Below are positions 43,058 to 55,289 of a DNA stretch of 64,000 bases, in pieces. A program made the position numbers and the translations under genes. The stretch covers positions 1,798,001 through 1,862,000 of the forward strand of contig NC_013174.1 of the NCBI RefSeq assembly GCF_000024065.1. Reading direction: 5' to 3'. This stretch comes from Jonesia denitrificans DSM 20603 (GTDB lineage: Bacteria; Actinomycetota; Actinomycetes; Actinomycetales; Cellulomonadaceae). Positions within the stretch are counted from its first letter, which is position 1, and the number at the start of each line of letters is the position of its first letter. The notes beneath the pieces are model-generated. The model was given only the letters and a program-made list of their open reading frames with translations, ran no database searches and was not told the origin of the DNA.

Positions 43058-43768
43058 ATGACCCTGCAACTCGCTCAACTTACGGTGTCGCATCGGCGCT
43101 CTCACTTCACACTAGGTCCCATAACCGCGGAGTTTTCTCCCGGCATCACCGGGATCGTGGGTGTGAATGGTGCTGGTAAGAGCACCCTCTTCAACACCAT
43201 CGTCGGAACGTTGCGTCCCTCCTCTGGCCGCGTCATGCACCGTGACACCAACATTGGATATTTACCGCAGAACCCTATCTTTCCCAAGAATGCAACTGTC
43301 CGTGACGTGTTGACATTCTCTGCATGGTTACACATGCTCAAGGATCCACAAGAACGGATTACTGACCTCATCACACGGCTTGGTTTGGAAGAACACGCAA
43401 CTAAGCGCACGTCGCAATTATCAGGAGGCATGCAGCGCCGACTTGGAATAGCACAGGCTCTCGTCCACGACCCGGCGATTCTTCTCCTTGATGAACCCAC
43501 TGCAGGGCTGGACCCAGTTCAACGCATCGCAGTCAGGACAACTATCGAGGAAGAGTTGGGGAATAAAACAGTTCTCCTGTCCACCCACCTCGTGGAAGAT
43601 ATCCGGCACCTCGCCTCACAACTACTTGTCCTTGATCAAGGGCAGGTCGTTTTCAATGGCAGCGTCGATGAACTTGAATCAACAGCGCGCGACACACATC
43701 TTGGAGCTACCCCACTTGAGGTGGCACTCAACCAGCTCTACACGGGAAGCGGGAAAGTAGCACCGTGA
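43058..43768 (+). CDS. ABC transporter ATP-binding protein
   Basis: 236 residues. Walker A GVNGAGKST at 35-43, Q-loop in YLPQNP, signature LSGGMQRR near 134, Walker B ILLLDEPTAGLDP near 154, and switch histidine in LLSTHLVED. It resembles the CcmA/ABC-2-exporter ATPase group. ATG 43058 has GGAG 8 nt upstream. The stop overlaps the next gene by 4 nt, so the ATPase and permease are coupled. Exported substrate unknown. Confidence 0.93.
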   Translation: MTLQLAQLTVSHRRSHFTLGPITAEFSPGITGIVGVNGAGKSTLFNTIVGTLRPSSGRVMHRDTNIGYLPQNPIFPKNATVRDVLTFSAWLHMLKDPQERITDLITRLGLEEHATKRTSQLSGGMQRRLGIAQALVHDPAILLLDEPTAGLDPVQRIAVRTTIEEELGNKTVLLSTHLVEDIRHLASQLLVLDQGQVVFNGSVDELESTARDTHLGATPLEVALNQLYTGSGKVAP

Positions 43769-45039
43769 AGTCATTGTTTCGCACTTTCCTCAGCCCCTAC
43801 GTTGGTGTTGCGTATTTGCTCTTTGCTGGCAGTTTTATTGTGGTTTCAGGTCGGTGGGACTTTCTTGGTGATTCCTACCTGACATTGGAAACACTGTCGA
43901 ACTTCAACATCTACACACTCCCACTCCTGGCAGCATTCGTCAGCTACGACACCGCATCACTTTGCAGGCCCGGCTCACTCCACATGATCGCTGCAACACC
44001 ACGATGGAAAGCAGCACTCCTATTACCAAGCATCATCGCAACAGCATCCATCACCACAACCCACATCATCATGACACTTACCATGCTGATGTGGGGCCAG
44101 GTCACAAACCCCATGGTCGGTTGGGAACGCATCGCACTAACCCTTACACTCCAAATCCTCACGTTCCTCGCGGTCGCACTTATCGGTGCAACCATCGGAC
44201 GCCACACACCAGCCCACACAGCAGGATTCATCGCATTCGCGGCACTGTTTCTTCTGGCACTCACGTCGGAGTCTTTTCCTGGAGGCACCCCCTGGCTCGT
44301 GTTGCAAGGTGCAACAGCCCCACAGGTTGGTTATGTGTGGACCTGGCAAGGACAACTACTCAGGCTTATCCAAGTCTTCCTCATTACGGCTGCGGCTGCT
44401 TACACCATCACTGCCCGGAAAACACCTACCTCCGAGCAAGGCCCGTCAAAACTAGCACCCATCGCGATACTCGCCGCCACCACACTCACAGGGTTCGCCC
44501 TACCCACCACAACCTACAAAACCCCTTTGACCACAACACTCGAGCGAAGTGCCTGTTCTCATTACATCCTTAGCACCAACGACCCCTTAGAGATATGCCT
44601 CACATACGAACATAGGCGGGCGATACACTACGTTGCTGATTCCTATGTTGAAGCGTATGAACGGATGATTTCCGCGGGAGTTGACCCCCTACTTCTTCCT
44701 TCACGGCTCGAAGAAGAAACAGCTGTCCCGAGCCCTCATGAAGGAAAAGAAGGTGTTGCTTACCTTGGAATCCCTGCCCTTGGCCCCTTCGTTCCACAAG
44801 CTGATCTTAGTCACGACCCAGACTTCCAAATGCTCATTGCGAACACAGTGTCAGTGCCTGCTCAGTGTTACAACGATACTTTTAATACGTTGGTTGGTGG
44901 GCAAGACATGTCCTTCCTCAATCACTGGGATATAACCTTCGGATTTGCAACCGCTGCACTTGCACTAACTCCCACACCTTTTACTACCGACGAGTACGCT
45001 GATTCGTTACATGCCATGGCAGACGCGTGCAGCCAATGA
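43765..45039 (+). CDS. ABC-2-like permease with extracytoplasmic C-terminal domain
   Basis: 424 residues. Six hydrophobic segments in the first ~245 residues (VGVAYLLFAGSFIVVSG; LPLLAAFVSYDTASL; SIIATASITTTHIIMTLTML; LTLQILTFLAVALIGATIG; AGFIAFAALFLLALTS; IAILAATTLTGFALP) then about 175 residues with no membrane span. That tail has four cysteines (SACSH, EICLTY, AQCYN, DACSQ) and probably lies outside the membrane with two disulfides. I do not recognise the tail. Codon use is more A+T-rich than the ilv genes nearby. The unit is probably a small exporter, with the tail in a sensing or substrate role (inference). Confidence 0.8.
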   Translation: MKSLFRTFLSPYVGVAYLLFAGSFIVVSGRWDFLGDSYLTLETLSNFNIYTLPLLAAFVSYDTASLCRPGSLHMIAATPRWKAALLLPSIIATASITTTHIIMTLTMLMWGQVTNPMVGWERIALTLTLQILTFLAVALIGATIGRHTPAHTAGFIAFAALFLLALTSESFPGGTPWLVLQGATAPQVGYVWTWQGQLLRLIQVFLITAAAAYTITARKTPTSEQGPSKLAPIAILAATTLTGFALPTTTYKTPLTTTLERSACSHYILSTNDPLEICLTYEHRRAIHYVADSYVEAYERMISAGVDPLLLPSRLEEETAVPSPHEGKEGVAYLGIPALGPFVPQADLSHDPDFQMLIANTVSVPAQCYNDTFNTLVGGQDMSFLNHWDITFGFATAALALTPTPFTTDEYADSLHAMADACSQ

Positions 45040-45638
45040 ACGCCACGCGGCTGATTCCTTTATGGTTACGCATCTACGATGTCAGGTCTCTTGTGCCCCT
45101 CATCGTCGTGTACGCGCTACTCAGTTGTGCGATAGGGGGCGTCAGCGTCCAACGACTTGGCCCGTTATCCTTCCAGGTCCCCATTCACTTAGGGATGCTA
45201 CTCCCAGTGATTGCGGGGTTCGTGATCGCGTCATTCACAATGTTGGAAAGCAACTTCGCCTACCCGCAGAACTCACGTTTCCGGGTCGCTCGACTCTGTG
45301 GTGTCCTCACAATCACCGTGTTTGTGCTCGCCTGCGGGTTGTCCTACCGATTAATTCCCAATGCACACGGTGGTGAACTCGCACTGATCCGAAACACAGT
45401 GTTCTTCGCAGGCTTTTTCATGCTCTCACAACGGGTCATGCCGCGGACCTTCTGGATTCCGACAACCTCGTTCCTCTTCATATCCATGTTCCTGGGATAC
45501 AACTCACAAGGGTTTTACTGGTGGGCACTCCCCCTGTGGGACGGATCATCCAAAACCCACTTCACCGCCGCACTCATCATCTGGGGTGTCGCGTTAGCCG
45601 TTCTTCTCCATTCACCTGCCCGCCGCGGACAAGCATAA
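45036..45638 (+). CDS. Integral membrane protein of the ABC transporter operon
   Basis: 200 residues with about five hydrophobic segments (LVPLIVVYALLSCAIGG; HLGMLLPVIAGFVIASFT; LCGVLTITVFVLACGLSY; NTVFFAGFFMLSQ; FTAALIIWGVALAVLLH). ATG 45036 overlaps the permease stop (ATGA). It has no recognised family; a second permease subunit or immunity-like membrane partner is plausible. A long terminator-like hairpin follows. Confidence 0.75.
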   Translation: MNATRLIPLWLRIYDVRSLVPLIVVYALLSCAIGGVSVQRLGPLSFQVPIHLGMLLPVIAGFVIASFTMLESNFAYPQNSRFRVARLCGVLTITVFVLACGLSYRLIPNAHGGELALIRNTVFFAGFFMLSQRVMPRTFWIPTTSFLFISMFLGYNSQGFYWWALPLWDGSSKTHFTAALIIWGVALAVLLHSPARRGQA

Positions 45639-45641
45639 ACG

Positions 45642-45682
45642 TATTGATGCCCGCCACTGTGTCACAGTGGCGGGCATCAATA
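45642..45682. terminator. Bidirectional terminator between ABC operon and ilvC
   Basis: Perfect 20-bp inverted repeat, arms 45642-45661 and 45663-45682, starting TATTGATGCCCGCC, with only one unpaired base at the centre. It separates the convergent ABC operon and ilvBNC and probably ends both. Confidence 0.85.
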
Positions 45683-45697
45683 TATGGTGATGACAGG

Positions 45698-47306
<1,609 letters not shown>

Positions 47307-47323
47307 GATGTGCTTCCTCTCCG

Positions 47324-49171
47324 TTACTCTTCGCGGTCCCACGCAGGAGAAATACCCCGCGCGTATTGAATGTCGTCGTTGGACACACCGGCTGCAACCA
47401 TTGGCCACACCATGGCGTTACGAGACACGTTGAAGTCAATGAGAACTGGGCGGTCGTTGATTTCTTCGGCGCGCCGAATCGCGTCATCGACCTCGTCAAG
47501 GCGTTCCACTCGGATACCTTCGCACCCATAAGCGTCAGCAAGTTTGACAAAGTCAGGGACGCGACGAGTGCCGTGGCCGGTGTGCAAATCAGTGTTGGAA
47601 TACCGTTCGTTGTAGAACAGTGTCTGCCACTGACGAACCATGCCCAACGACGAGTTATTGATCAACGCGACCTTGATGGGGATGTCATTAATGGTGCAGG
47701 TCGCCAACTCTTGGTTGGTCATTTGGAAGCACCCATCACCGTCGATGGCCCACACTGTGCGGTCCGGTGCTCCTACCTTCGCACCCATTGCTGCGGGGAT
47801 GGAATACCCCATGGTGCCTAAACCACCGGAGTTAATCCACGAGTTCGGCCGTTCATAACGGATAAACTGTGACGCCCACATCTGGTGTTGCCCAACACCC
47901 GCCACATAGATCGACTCGGGTCCTGAGATTTCTGACAGGCGCGACAGGATGTGTTGCGGAGCGAGCAACCCATCGTTGGGTTCAGTGAAACCAAGAGGGT
48001 ACGTGTCGCGCCACGCATCGATCTGACGCCACCACCCCTCAATGTCCGGGCGACCGTTTTTGTCGTGTTCCCGTTCCAGCTCAGGGATAAGGTCGTCAAT
48101 GACTTCTTTCAAGTCACCAACGATCGGAACGTCAACATCACGGTTCTTCCCAATTTCTGCGGGGTCAATGTCGGCGTGCACGATCGTTGCCAAAGGAGCG
48201 AACGAATCCAAACGGCCTGTCACACGGTCATCAAACCGTGCCCCCAAAGCAACAACCAGGTCAGCCTTCTGCAAGGCTGCCACCGCAGGAACTGTCCCAT
48301 GCATGCCAGGCATACCCAAGTGCTGCGGGTGCGAGTCAGGCAACGCGCCACGAGCCATCAGCGTTGTCACCACAGCGGCACCAGACAGGTCAACCAGTCG
48401 GCGCAACTGGGCTGCAGCACCCGAACGGATAATTCCGCCCCCCACATACAACACGGGTTTGCGTGACGATGCGATCAGCCGTGCCGCTTCACGGATCTGC
48501 TTCGAGTGGGGTTTCGTCACCGGGTGGTACCCAGGAAGATTCAGTTCACTTGGCCATTCAAAACGTGTCTGCGCCTGCATCGCCGATTTTGCGATGTCCA
48601 CCAGAACCGGGCCGGGACGACCTGTTTGCGCGATGTGGAACGCTTCAGCAATCGTGCGAGGAATCTCAGCTGGGTCAGTCACCAGGAAGTTGTGCTTGGT
48701 GACGGGCAAAGTAATACCGACAATGTCTGCCTCTTGGAACGCATCAGTCCCAATGAGAGGTGCACCCACCTGACCGGTGATCGCAACCAATGGGATCGAA
48801 TCCATATGCGCATCGGCAAGGGGCGTGACCAGGTTCGTCGCACCTGGACCAGAGGTCGCCATGGTGACGCCCACTCGACCAGTTGCGTGAGCATAACCAG
48901 ACGCAGCATGCCCACCCCCCTGCTCATGGCGCACGAGAATGTGGCGTAGCTTCTTCGAATCCATCAACGGGTCATACGTCGGAAGAATCGCGCCTCCCGG
49001 GATCCCGAAAACAGTGTCGACCCCGGCTGCCTCCAAAGAACGCACAATGGACTCAGCGCCCGTGCAATCGTGGGGGGCGGGTGAGCCGTGCGCAGGCCGC
49101 GCCAGCGCGGCAGGGCTTGGAGCTGGCTTGGAGCCCTGCGGCTTCCCAGCCTGCTTGTTGGCCTGAACCAT
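47324..49171 (-). CDS. ilvB: Acetolactate synthase large (catalytic) subunit
   Basis: TPP/FAD enzyme, 615 residues. Catalytic glutamate region is [23 protein letters not shown] near residue 75; [12 protein letters not shown]-binding central domain; TPP motif [18 protein letters not shown]...[12 protein letters not shown] near 500. ATG 49171 has AGGAG 7 nt upstream; the frame is open ten more codons. Transcription is probably controlled by the leader-peptide attenuator at 49323-49470. Confidence 0.98.
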   Translation of the reverse strand: MVQANKQAGKPQGSKPAPSPAALARPAHGSPAPHDCTGAESIVRSLEAAGVDTVFGIPGGAILPTYDPLMDSKKLRHILVRHEQGGGHAASGYAHATGRVGVTMATSGPGATNLVTPLADAHMDSIPLVAITGQVGAPLIGTDAFQEADIVGITLPVTKHNFLVTDPAEIPRTIAEAFHIAQTGRPGPVLVDIAKSAMQAQTRFEWPSELNLPGYHPVTKPHSKQIREAARLIASSRKPVLYVGGGIIRSGAAAQLRRLVDLSGAAVVTTLMARGALPDSHPQHLGMPGMHGTVPAVAALQKADLVVALGARFDDRVTGRLDSFAPLATIVHADIDPAEIGKNRDVDVPIVGDLKEVIDDLIPELEREHDKNGRPDIEGWWRQIDAWRDTYPLGFTEPNDGLLAPQHILSRLSEISGPESIYVAGVGQHQMWASQFIRYERPNSWINSGGLGTMGYSIPAAMGAKVGAPDRTVWAIDGDGCFQMTNQELATCTINDIPIKVALINNSSLGMVRQWQTLFYNERYSNTDLHTGHGTRRVPDFVKLADAYGCEGIRVERLDEVDDAIRRAEEINDRPVLIDFNVSRNAMVWPMVAAGVSNDDIQYARGISPAWDREE

Positions 49172-49322
49172 CAAGTTCTCCTCATCGTTGTTGTCGTGCA
49201 ATAGCCGGCTGCTGGTCGAGCAAGTCGGGACACCTCTACACGGGGCGCGTACCCCAAAGCATCCTTCAGTGTGTCCAAGACTTTCTGGGTCTAGGACTTA
49301 TGTCCGCTTTCATGCTGACATG

Positions 49323-49350
49323 AAAAAACCCCCCGCACCGGGTGAGGTGA
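49323..49350 (-). terminator. Attenuator terminator upstream of ilvB
   Basis: On the minus strand ACCTCACCCG (49338-49347), a short GTG loop and CGGGGGG form a GC-rich stem followed by six T's (49323-49328). It lies between the leader peptide stop (49385) and ilvB, 150 nt before the ilvB start, so it can abort transcription before the structural genes. Confidence 0.8.
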
Positions 49351-49362
49351 CTGGGAGGATCC

Positions 49363-49406
49363 GCGCGTTGACAATCAGCTCAAGTTAGTGGGCTATGCCA
49401 ACGCGC
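49363..49406 (-). promoter_or_regulatory. Regulatory stem overlapping the ilvB leader peptide codons
   Basis: A perfect 8-bp inverted repeat, GCGCGTTG (49363-49370) and CAACGCGC (49399-49406). The 5' arm in the RNA lies within leader codons 10-13, so a ribosome stalled on or before these codons would prevent this stem from forming. That is the expected switch element of a translation-dependent attenuator. Confidence 0.65.
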
Positions 49407-49435
49407 TTGAGAACTAGGACGACTGTCTTCCGCAT
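49385..49435 (-). CDS. ilvB leader peptide MRKTVVLVLKRVGIAH
   Basis: A 16-codon frame (ATG 49435, TAA 49385) with four Val, two Leu and one Ile among 16 residues, including the run VVLVL. It is too short for standard gene finding. ATG lies 6 nt after a -10 TAGTCT, so the mRNA probably starts at this AUG. A stem overlapping its codons and a terminator follow. Leader peptides of this kind are known before ilvB in corynebacteria and other actinobacteria; identity here rests on composition and layout. Confidence 0.85.
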   Translation of the reverse strand: MRKTVVLVLKRVGIAH

Positions 49436-49441
49436 ATAAGC

Positions 49442-49470
49442 AGACTACGCTCCCCACGTGGCCATGTCAC
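49442..49470 (-). promoter_or_regulatory. Promoter of the ilvBNC leader
   Basis: Minus strand -35 GTGACA (49465-49470; five of six to TTGACA), 17-bp spacer, -10 TAGTCT (49442-49447), then 6 nt to the leader ATG. The remaining 49172-49514 gap holds the attenuator elements listed separately and no other gene. Confidence 0.75.
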
Positions 49471-49514
49471 CCCGCCACACCGAGTTCTCACATCATGAAC
49501 AGTCCGCCTGTCGG

Positions 49515-51230
49515 TCACCCAAGGACCGCACCTCGAGACGCACTCCCAACAAGTTGTGCGTACTTCGCCAACACGCCGCGCTTGACCGGCCTCGATGCCG
49601 GAACCCAATCAACAGCCCGGGCCGCCATCTCCCCCTCATCAACAAGCACATCGAGAGTGCCCGCGTCCACGTCCAACCGGATCGTGTCCCCATCACGCAC
49701 CAACGCAATAGGGCCACCATCCACAGCCTCCGGAGCAATATGCCCCACGCACAGTCCCGTTGTCCCACCGGAAAAACGCCCATCAGTCAACAACAGCACA
49801 TCTCGCCCCAGCCCAGCCCCCTTAATCGCGCCAGTCACCGCAAGCATCTCTCGCATCCCAGGGCCACCCTTCGGCCCCTCATAACGGATCACCACCGCGT
49901 CCCCAGCCCGAATAGTCCCATCCTCCAACGCATCCATGGCGGCACGTTCCCCCTCAAACACCCGGGCGGTCCCCGTGAACACCGACCGGTCAAAACCAGC
50001 AGACTTCACCACCGCCCCCTCAGGCGCCAACGACCCATGCAAAATCGTGATCCCTCCCGTGGGATGAATCGGCTGATCCATCACCCGAAGAATGACCCCG
50101 TCAGGGTCCGGAGGAGCAATATCGGCGAGGTTCTCCGCCACCGTTCGCCCTGTCACTGTCAGACAATCCCCATCAAGCAGCCCCGCATCAGCAAGCGCCT
50201 TCATGACAACCGGGATACCACCGATGCGATCCACATCATTCATCACGTAACGACCAAACGGTTTCACATCCGCGAGGTGCGGAACGCGGCGAGCAACCGC
50301 CGCAAAATCATCCAACGACAAATCAACCTCAGCTTCGTGAGCAATCGCCAACAAATGCAACACCGCATTCGTTGACCCACCCAGAGCCATCACCACAGCA
50401 ATAGCATTCTCAAACGCAGGCTTCGTCATAATGTCACGTGCGGTTATCCCCGCATTGAGCAAGTCGACCACCGCCTGACCGCTTCGACGAGCAAACATAT
50501 CCCGACGGCGATCCGCACTCGGAGGCGCCGCAGAACCCGGGATCGACATTCCCAATGCCTCGGCCACAGCAGCCATCGTATTTGCGGTATACATCCCACC
50601 GCATGCACCCTCACCAGGGCAAATAGCACGTTCGATGCGATCCACATCCTCACGTGACATCAGCCCGCGCACACACGCCCCTACTGCCTCAAACGCGTCA
50701 ATGAGGGTGACGTCTTTTTCCGTTCCATCGCTAAGTTTGACCCACCCCGGCATGATCGATCCGGCATACAAGAACACACTCGAGACATTGAGACGCGCAG
50801 CCGCCATCAGCATCCCCGGCAACGACTTATCACAACCGGCTAGAAGTACGGAACCGTCGAGTCGTTCCGCTTCCATGACAACTTCCACAGAATCAGCAAT
50901 GACATCACGGGAAACCAACGAATAGTGCATCCCCTCATGTCCCATGGAGATACCATCCGACACCGAAATTGTGCCAAACTCCAACGGGAACCCACCTGCG
51001 GCGTGCACACCCTCTTTCACCGCCCCCGCAAGACGATCCAACGACAAGTTGCACGGGGTTATTTCGTTCCACGACGATGCCACCCCAATTTGGGGTTTGG
51101 CAAAATCATCATCGCCCAACCCGACTGCGCGCAACATCCCCCGTGAAGCCGTCGCTTCAAGCCCATCTGTCACACGCCATGAACGTGGTTTACCGGGCGT
51201 CGGTCCTTGTGTGTGTCTGTCATCAACCAT
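49515..51230 (-). CDS. ilvD: Dihydroxy-acid dehydratase
   Basis: Fe-S dehydratase giving the 2-oxo acids of Ile and Val. 571 residues. Cluster-ligand cysteines: [11 protein letters not shown] (about residue 60), [13 protein letters not shown], and [16 protein letters not shown]-terminal [17 protein letters not shown] is typical. ATG 51230 has TAGGAT 6 nt upstream and no ribosome site (leaderless type). It lies just upstream of the ilvB leader on the same strand but seems to be a separate unit. Confidence 0.97.
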   Translation of the reverse strand: MVDDRHTQGPTPGKPRSWRVTDGLEATASRGMLRAVGLGDDDFAKPQIGVASSWNEITPCNLSLDRLAGAVKEGVHAAGGFPLEFGTISVSDGISMGHEGMHYSLVSRDVIADSVEVVMEAERLDGSVLLAGCDKSLPGMLMAAARLNVSSVFLYAGSIMPGWVKLSDGTEKDVTLIDAFEAVGACVRGLMSREDVDRIERAICPGEGACGGMYTANTMAAVAEALGMSIPGSAAPPSADRRRDMFARRSGQAVVDLLNAGITARDIMTKPAFENAIAVVMALGGSTNAVLHLLAIAHEAEVDLSLDDFAAVARRVPHLADVKPFGRYVMNDVDRIGGIPVVMKALADAGLLDGDCLTVTGRTVAENLADIAPPDPDGVILRVMDQPIHPTGGITILHGSLAPEGAVVKSAGFDRSVFTGTARVFEGERAAMDALEDGTIRAGDAVVIRYEGPKGGPGMREMLAVTGAIKGAGLGRDVLLLTDGRFSGGTTGLCVGHIAPEAVDGGPIALVRDGDTIRLDVDAGTLDVLVDEGEMAARAVDWVPASRPVKRGVLAKYAQLVGSASRGAVLG

Positions 51231-51276
51231 GGTGCGATCCTATGACTGGGATCACACAACCGCACGGTGAGGGGAA

Positions 51277-51849
51277 CTACTCGGGCAAGTCGATATCATC
51301 CTCGAGTAGCGACATCACCACAACGTCACACCAGTGCTCACCGTCACGACCAGCGTCTCTCAAGACGCCTTCTTGGACAAACCCTAACGACTCATACAAC
51401 ATTCGGGCACGCGGGTTAATCGCCAGCACCTCCAGCGACAACCGATGAAGCCCCAATCCTTGCGGTGGTGTGGCAAACACATACGACACAACCAAAGAGA
51501 TCGCCTCACGCCCATAGCCGCGGCCACGGAACTCAGGTAACGACTGCAACCGCAGTGACGCGCTGCGGTTCACCTGATCAATATTGTCAATGACAATTTC
51601 GCCGATGCATTCGTCGCTCATCGCACCATCACCGTTGGGCATCAAAGACGTCATCGCGTAGTCCACACGCGTGGGAGATTCCGCCCCTTCCTCAATCCAC
51701 TGCTGCCATTGGGCATCAGTCATATTCTTGACGATGCCCGTCAACCGCTGGGTTTCCGGGTCGCGTGATGCACGGGCGAGCGGCCCTGCGTCCCGTGGTT
51801 CCACGGGACGCAGGGCAACAAGCTCACCTGTTAGCACAGGACCAATCAT
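51277..51849 (-). CDS. GNAT-family N-acetyltransferase (RimJ/RimL-like)
   Basis: 190 residues: VALRPVEPRDAGPLARASRDPETQRLTG, IDNIDQVNRSASLRLQSLPEFRGRGYGREAISLVVSYVF (acetyl-CoA motif near 100-125), and LEVLAINPRARMLYESLGFVQEGVLRD at 135-160. This matches the RimJ/RimL/DUF-type GNATs that acetylate protein N-termini or small amines. The ATG follows the gatB stop by 2 nt, so it is coupled to gatCAB. Confidence 0.88.
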   Translation of the reverse strand: MIGPVLTGELVALRPVEPRDAGPLARASRDPETQRLTGIVKNMTDAQWQQWIEEGAESPTRVDYAMTSLMPNGDGAMSDECIGEIVIDNIDQVNRSASLRLQSLPEFRGRGYGREAISLVVSYVFATPPQGLGLHRLSLEVLAINPRARMLYESLGFVQEGVLRDAGRDGEHWCDVVVMSLLEDDIDLPE

Positions 51850-51851
51850 GA

Positions 51852-53357
51852 TCAGCCGATGCGTTCGATGATGAGTTCACGGACACGCCCTGCATCAGCT
51901 TGACCGCGAGTTGCCTTCATGACCGCGCCAATGATGGCGCCAACCGGCCCCATATTGCCTGATCGGACTTTCTCAACGATGTCAGGTTGATCTGCGAGGA
52001 CCTGGTCAATAGCCGCAAGAAGTGGACCATCATCAGAGACGATCTCCAATCCACGGGCGGATACGATCTCTGCGGGGTCACCTTCACCGGCGAGAACCCC
52101 CTCGAGTACTTGCCGACCAATTTTGTCGTTGATTTTCTTCTCATCGATCAGGCGCTGTAACTCGGCGATCTGTGCAGGGCTCACGGGAACTGATGCCAAC
52201 TCACGGTCGTTTTCTTTGGCAAACCGGGCGAGCTCTCCCATCCACCACTTTCGTGCTGCGGCAGGGCTAACACCACCAGCAACGGTGTTCTCGATGAGTT
52301 CCAACGCACCGGCGTTGACAACGTCACGCATTTCGATGTCGGAATAGCCCCATTCCTCACGCAACCGACGCCGTTTGACCGCTGGCATCTCTGGAAGAGA
52401 CGCTCGCAGTTCCTCAACCCACTCACGGCTTGGTTCTACCGGAACCAGGTCGGGCTCGGGGAAGTACCGGTAGTCCTCAGCGTCAGACTTCTCGCGACCA
52501 GCTGTGGTGATCCCTGTATCCTCATGCCAGTGACGAGTTTCCTGTGTGACAGTTTTCCCCGCATTAAGGATGGCCGCCTGACGTTCCACCTCGTAACGAA
52601 CAGCCCGTTCAATAGACCTAAATGAGTTGACGTTCTTGGTTTCTGTGCGGGTACCCAGCGGAGACTCAGGTGTTGGACGCAGTGAGAGGTTCACGTCCGC
52701 GCGAACGTTTCCACGTTCCATCCGGGCCTCTGACACATCAAGAGCACGGAAAATATCGCGAAGAGTTTGCACGTAAGCACGCGCTACCTCAGGTGCACGC
52801 TCCCCGGCGCCTTCAATGGGTTTCGTCACGATCTCGACGAGGGGAATACCCGCACGGTTGTAGTCGACTAGTGAGTATTCCGCACCATGGATACGCCCTG
52901 TTGAACCGCCAACGTGCGTGTTTTTACCTGCGTCTTCTTCCATGTGCGCGCGCTCAATTTCGACACGGAAGATTTCGCCGTCGTCCAACTCAACATCCAA
53001 GTACCCGTCATAGGCGATCGGCTCATCGTACTGGGATGTTTGGAAGTTTTTCGGCACGTCAGGATAGAAATAGTTCTTGCGCGCGAACCGGCACGAATCA
53101 GCGATAGTGCAGTGCAAAGCTAACCCAATTTTGATCGCTGACTCAACAGCTTTACCGTTCACCACCGGCAAGGCACCTGGCAACCCTAGTGACACGGGTG
53201 TCACTTGTGTGTTCGCCTCGCCCCCGAACTCCACCTCAGCTGAACAAAACATCTTGGTTTTTGTGCCCAGTTCGACGTGAACTTCAATCCCAATGACTGG
53301 GTCGTACTGGGTGACTGCCTCATCGTAAGCAACAAGGTCAGGTGAGGACACGCTCAT
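51852..53357 (-). CDS. gatB: Asp-tRNA(Asn)/Glu-tRNA(Gln) amidotransferase subunit B
   Basis: 501 residues. GatB signatures: [21 protein letters not shown] near the N-terminus, [29 protein letters not shown], and the C-terminal YqeY/tail domain with [19 protein letters not shown]. It binds and phosphorylates Glu-tRNA(Gln) for amidation. ATG overlaps the gatA stop by 4 nt. Confidence 0.98.
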   Translation of the reverse strand: MSVSSPDLVAYDEAVTQYDPVIGIEVHVELGTKTKMFCSAEVEFGGEANTQVTPVSLGLPGALPVVNGKAVESAIKIGLALHCTIADSCRFARKNYFYPDVPKNFQTSQYDEPIAYDGYLDVELDDGEIFRVEIERAHMEEDAGKNTHVGGSTGRIHGAEYSLVDYNRAGIPLVEIVTKPIEGAGERAPEVARAYVQTLRDIFRALDVSEARMERGNVRADVNLSLRPTPESPLGTRTETKNVNSFRSIERAVRYEVERQAAILNAGKTVTQETRHWHEDTGITTAGREKSDAEDYRYFPEPDLVPVEPSREWVEELRASLPEMPAVKRRRLREEWGYSDIEMRDVVNAGALELIENTVAGGVSPAAARKWWMGELARFAKENDRELASVPVSPAQIAELQRLIDEKKINDKIGRQVLEGVLAGEGDPAEIVSARGLEIVSDDGPLLAAIDQVLADQPDIVEKVRSGNMGPVGAIIGAVMKATRGQADAGRVRELIIERIG

Positions 53358-54868
53358 GCTTGGGCCTCCAGTTCAGGAACACGGTTGATCAGGGGTTCGC
53401 CCCACTGCTTTTCCAATGCGGACTCCAACGCTGCACCAATTCGGTACATGCGTGCGTCTTCACTGATCGGAGCAAGAATTTGGAACCCTACTGGCATTCC
53501 ATCGTCGCTCACACCGTTGGGCAGCGACATACCGGGGACACCAGCGAGGTTCGCTGGAATGGTGGCAATGTCGTTGAGGTACATAGCCAGTGGGTCATCA
53601 AGCTTCTCACCGAACTTAAAGGCGGTGGTTGGTGAGGTTGGTGACACGAGAACGTCTGCCTGCTCGAACGCCGCAGTGAAGTCGCGTTGGATGAGTGTGC
53701 GTACTTTCTGGGCAGAGCCGTAGTAAGCGTCGTAGTAGCCGGAGGATAACGCGTAGGTTCCGATGATGATGCGTCGCTTCACTTCATCACCAAAACCTTG
53801 CCCGCGGGTGGCAGCCATGACACGTTCTGCAGTCAGCGGTCCATCTGTGGGTTCCACGCGTAAACCGAAACGCATTCCATCGAACTTGGCAAGGTTCGAG
53901 GACGCTTCTGCAGGCATAATGAGGTAGTAGGCTGCGAGAGCTGTTGTGAACGATGGGCAGGACACCTCAACGACTGTGGCACCTGCGTCACGCAGGAGCG
54001 CTACGGATTCATCAAACCGTGCCTGTACACCTGGCTGATATCCCTCCCCGGTGAGTTCTTTGACGATGCCAACTCTTACTCCGGTCAGGTCGCCGAGCGC
54101 GCCTTCTTGTGCCGCTTTGACGTAACCGGTTGCCGGTTGTGGCAGTGACGTGGAGTCTTTGGGGTCATGCCCACCGATCAGTTCGTGTAGCAGTGCTGCA
54201 TCCAACACAGTCCGGGTGACAGGTCCGGCCTGGTCTAGTGAGGATGCCATAGCGATCAACCCGTATCGGGACACCGAACCATAGGTGGGTTTGACCCCCA
54301 CGGTTCCGGTAACTGCCCCGGGTTGACGGATGGACCCACCGGTGTCTGTCCCGATCGCGAGGGGGGCTTCAAAAGCTGCGAGAGCTGCGGCGGAGCCTCC
54401 TCCTGAGCCTCCTGGGATGCGTTCGATGTCCCACGGGTTGAGGGTGTTTCCGTACGCTGAGTGTTCCGTTGATGACCCCATGGCAAATTCGTCCATGTTG
54501 GTTTTGCCGAGAATGGGGAGGCGGGCCTCTTTGATTTTTTCGACGAGCGTTGCGTCGTAGGGTGGGATCCATCCTTCGAGCATTTTTGACCCGGCAGTTG
54601 TTTGCACTCCGTCAGTGACGACAACGTCTTTGATTGCGATGGGCACGCCGGCAAGTGGGTGGAGTTGTTCTCCGCGTGCGCGGCGCTCGTCGACGTCTCG
54701 TGCGGTCGCGAGTGCGTCCTCGGCGGTGACTGTGACAAAAGCGTTAATGGTCGGGTCGACGGCTGCGATGCGGTCGAGATGCGCTTGGGTCGCTTGTTCT
54801 GAGGTGATGTCGCCTGCTTGCAGTTTTTGGGCAAGCTCGGCTGCGGTGAGTCTCGTGATGTCCGACAT
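53354..54868 (-). CDS. gatA: Glu-tRNA(Gln) amidotransferase subunit A (amidase)
   Basis: 504 residues of the amidase-signature family. Catalytic Lys in [12 protein letters not shown], and the Ser-Ser pair in [35 protein letters not shown]. It liberates ammonia from glutamine for GatB. ATG is separated from the gatC stop by one base. Confidence 0.98.
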   Translation of the reverse strand: MSDITRLTAAELAQKLQAGDITSEQATQAHLDRIAAVDPTINAFVTVTAEDALATARDVDERRARGEQLHPLAGVPIAIKDVVVTDGVQTTAGSKMLEGWIPPYDATLVEKIKEARLPILGKTNMDEFAMGSSTEHSAYGNTLNPWDIERIPGGSGGGSAAALAAFEAPLAIGTDTGGSIRQPGAVTGTVGVKPTYGSVSRYGLIAMASSLDQAGPVTRTVLDAALLHELIGGHDPKDSTSLPQPATGYVKAAQEGALGDLTGVRVGIVKELTGEGYQPGVQARFDESVALLRDAGATVVEVSCPSFTTALAAYYLIMPAEASSNLAKFDGMRFGLRVEPTDGPLTAERVMAATRGQGFGDEVKRRIIIGTYALSSGYYDAYYGSAQKVRTLIQRDFTAAFEQADVLVSPTSPTTAFKFGEKLDDPLAMYLNDIATIPANLAGVPGMSLPNGVSDDGMPVGFQILAPISEDARMYRIGAALESALEKQWGEPLINRVPELEAQA

Positions 54869-54869
54869 G

Positions 54870-55166
54870 TTATTCCTCTCCGAGGATTTGGGGGACGAGG
54901 AACTTCCCGTCTTCGCTGGCGGGCGCTGCGTTCAGAACTTTGTCCCGATCAAGTGGCGGGGTTGGTTCGTCGTCGCGGAACACGTTGCTCAGCGGTACTG
55001 GGTGGCTTGTTGCGGGGACGTCTGGGGTGGCGAGTTCGCTCACTTGGGCGACTGCGTTCACGATGACGTCAAGTTCCCCGGTGAGCCGGTCGACTTCTTC
55101 TGGTCGCAGTTCGATGCGTGCTAGGGCAGCGACGCGTGCGACCTCATCACGAGAGATTGTGGACAT
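54870..55166 (-). CDS. gatC: Glu-tRNA(Gln) amidotransferase subunit C
   Basis: 98 residues; starts [32 protein letters not shown], the GatC pattern, with the C-terminal [30 protein letters not shown] that wraps GatA. ATG 55166 has TAGACT 6 nt upstream (leaderless type), so gatCAB has its own start point after the rRNA operon. Confidence 0.97.
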   Translation of the reverse strand: MSTISRDEVARVAALARIELRPEEVDRLTGELDVIVNAVAQVSELATPDVPATSHPVPLSNVFRDDEPTPPLDRDKVLNAAPASEDGKFLVPQILGEE

Positions 55167-55250
55167 GTGTCTAGTCTACGTGGTTTCGTGAGAGCGCTAG
55201 TCGCCTGACGATGTGTGTTGTGGTGCTGGTTGTTGTGTGGGGGTATGGGT

Positions 55251-55281
55251 GAAGCCCTGACCGGGTGGTGGTCAGGGCTTC
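55251..55281 (-). terminator. rRNA operon terminator
   Basis: Perfect 12-bp inverted repeat, arms 55251-55262 (GAAGCCCTGACC) and 55270-55281, just beyond the 3' end of 5S rRNA on the minus strand. The T tract is poor, as often in actinobacterial terminators. Confidence 0.75.
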
Positions 55282-55289
55282 TAGTGGTG

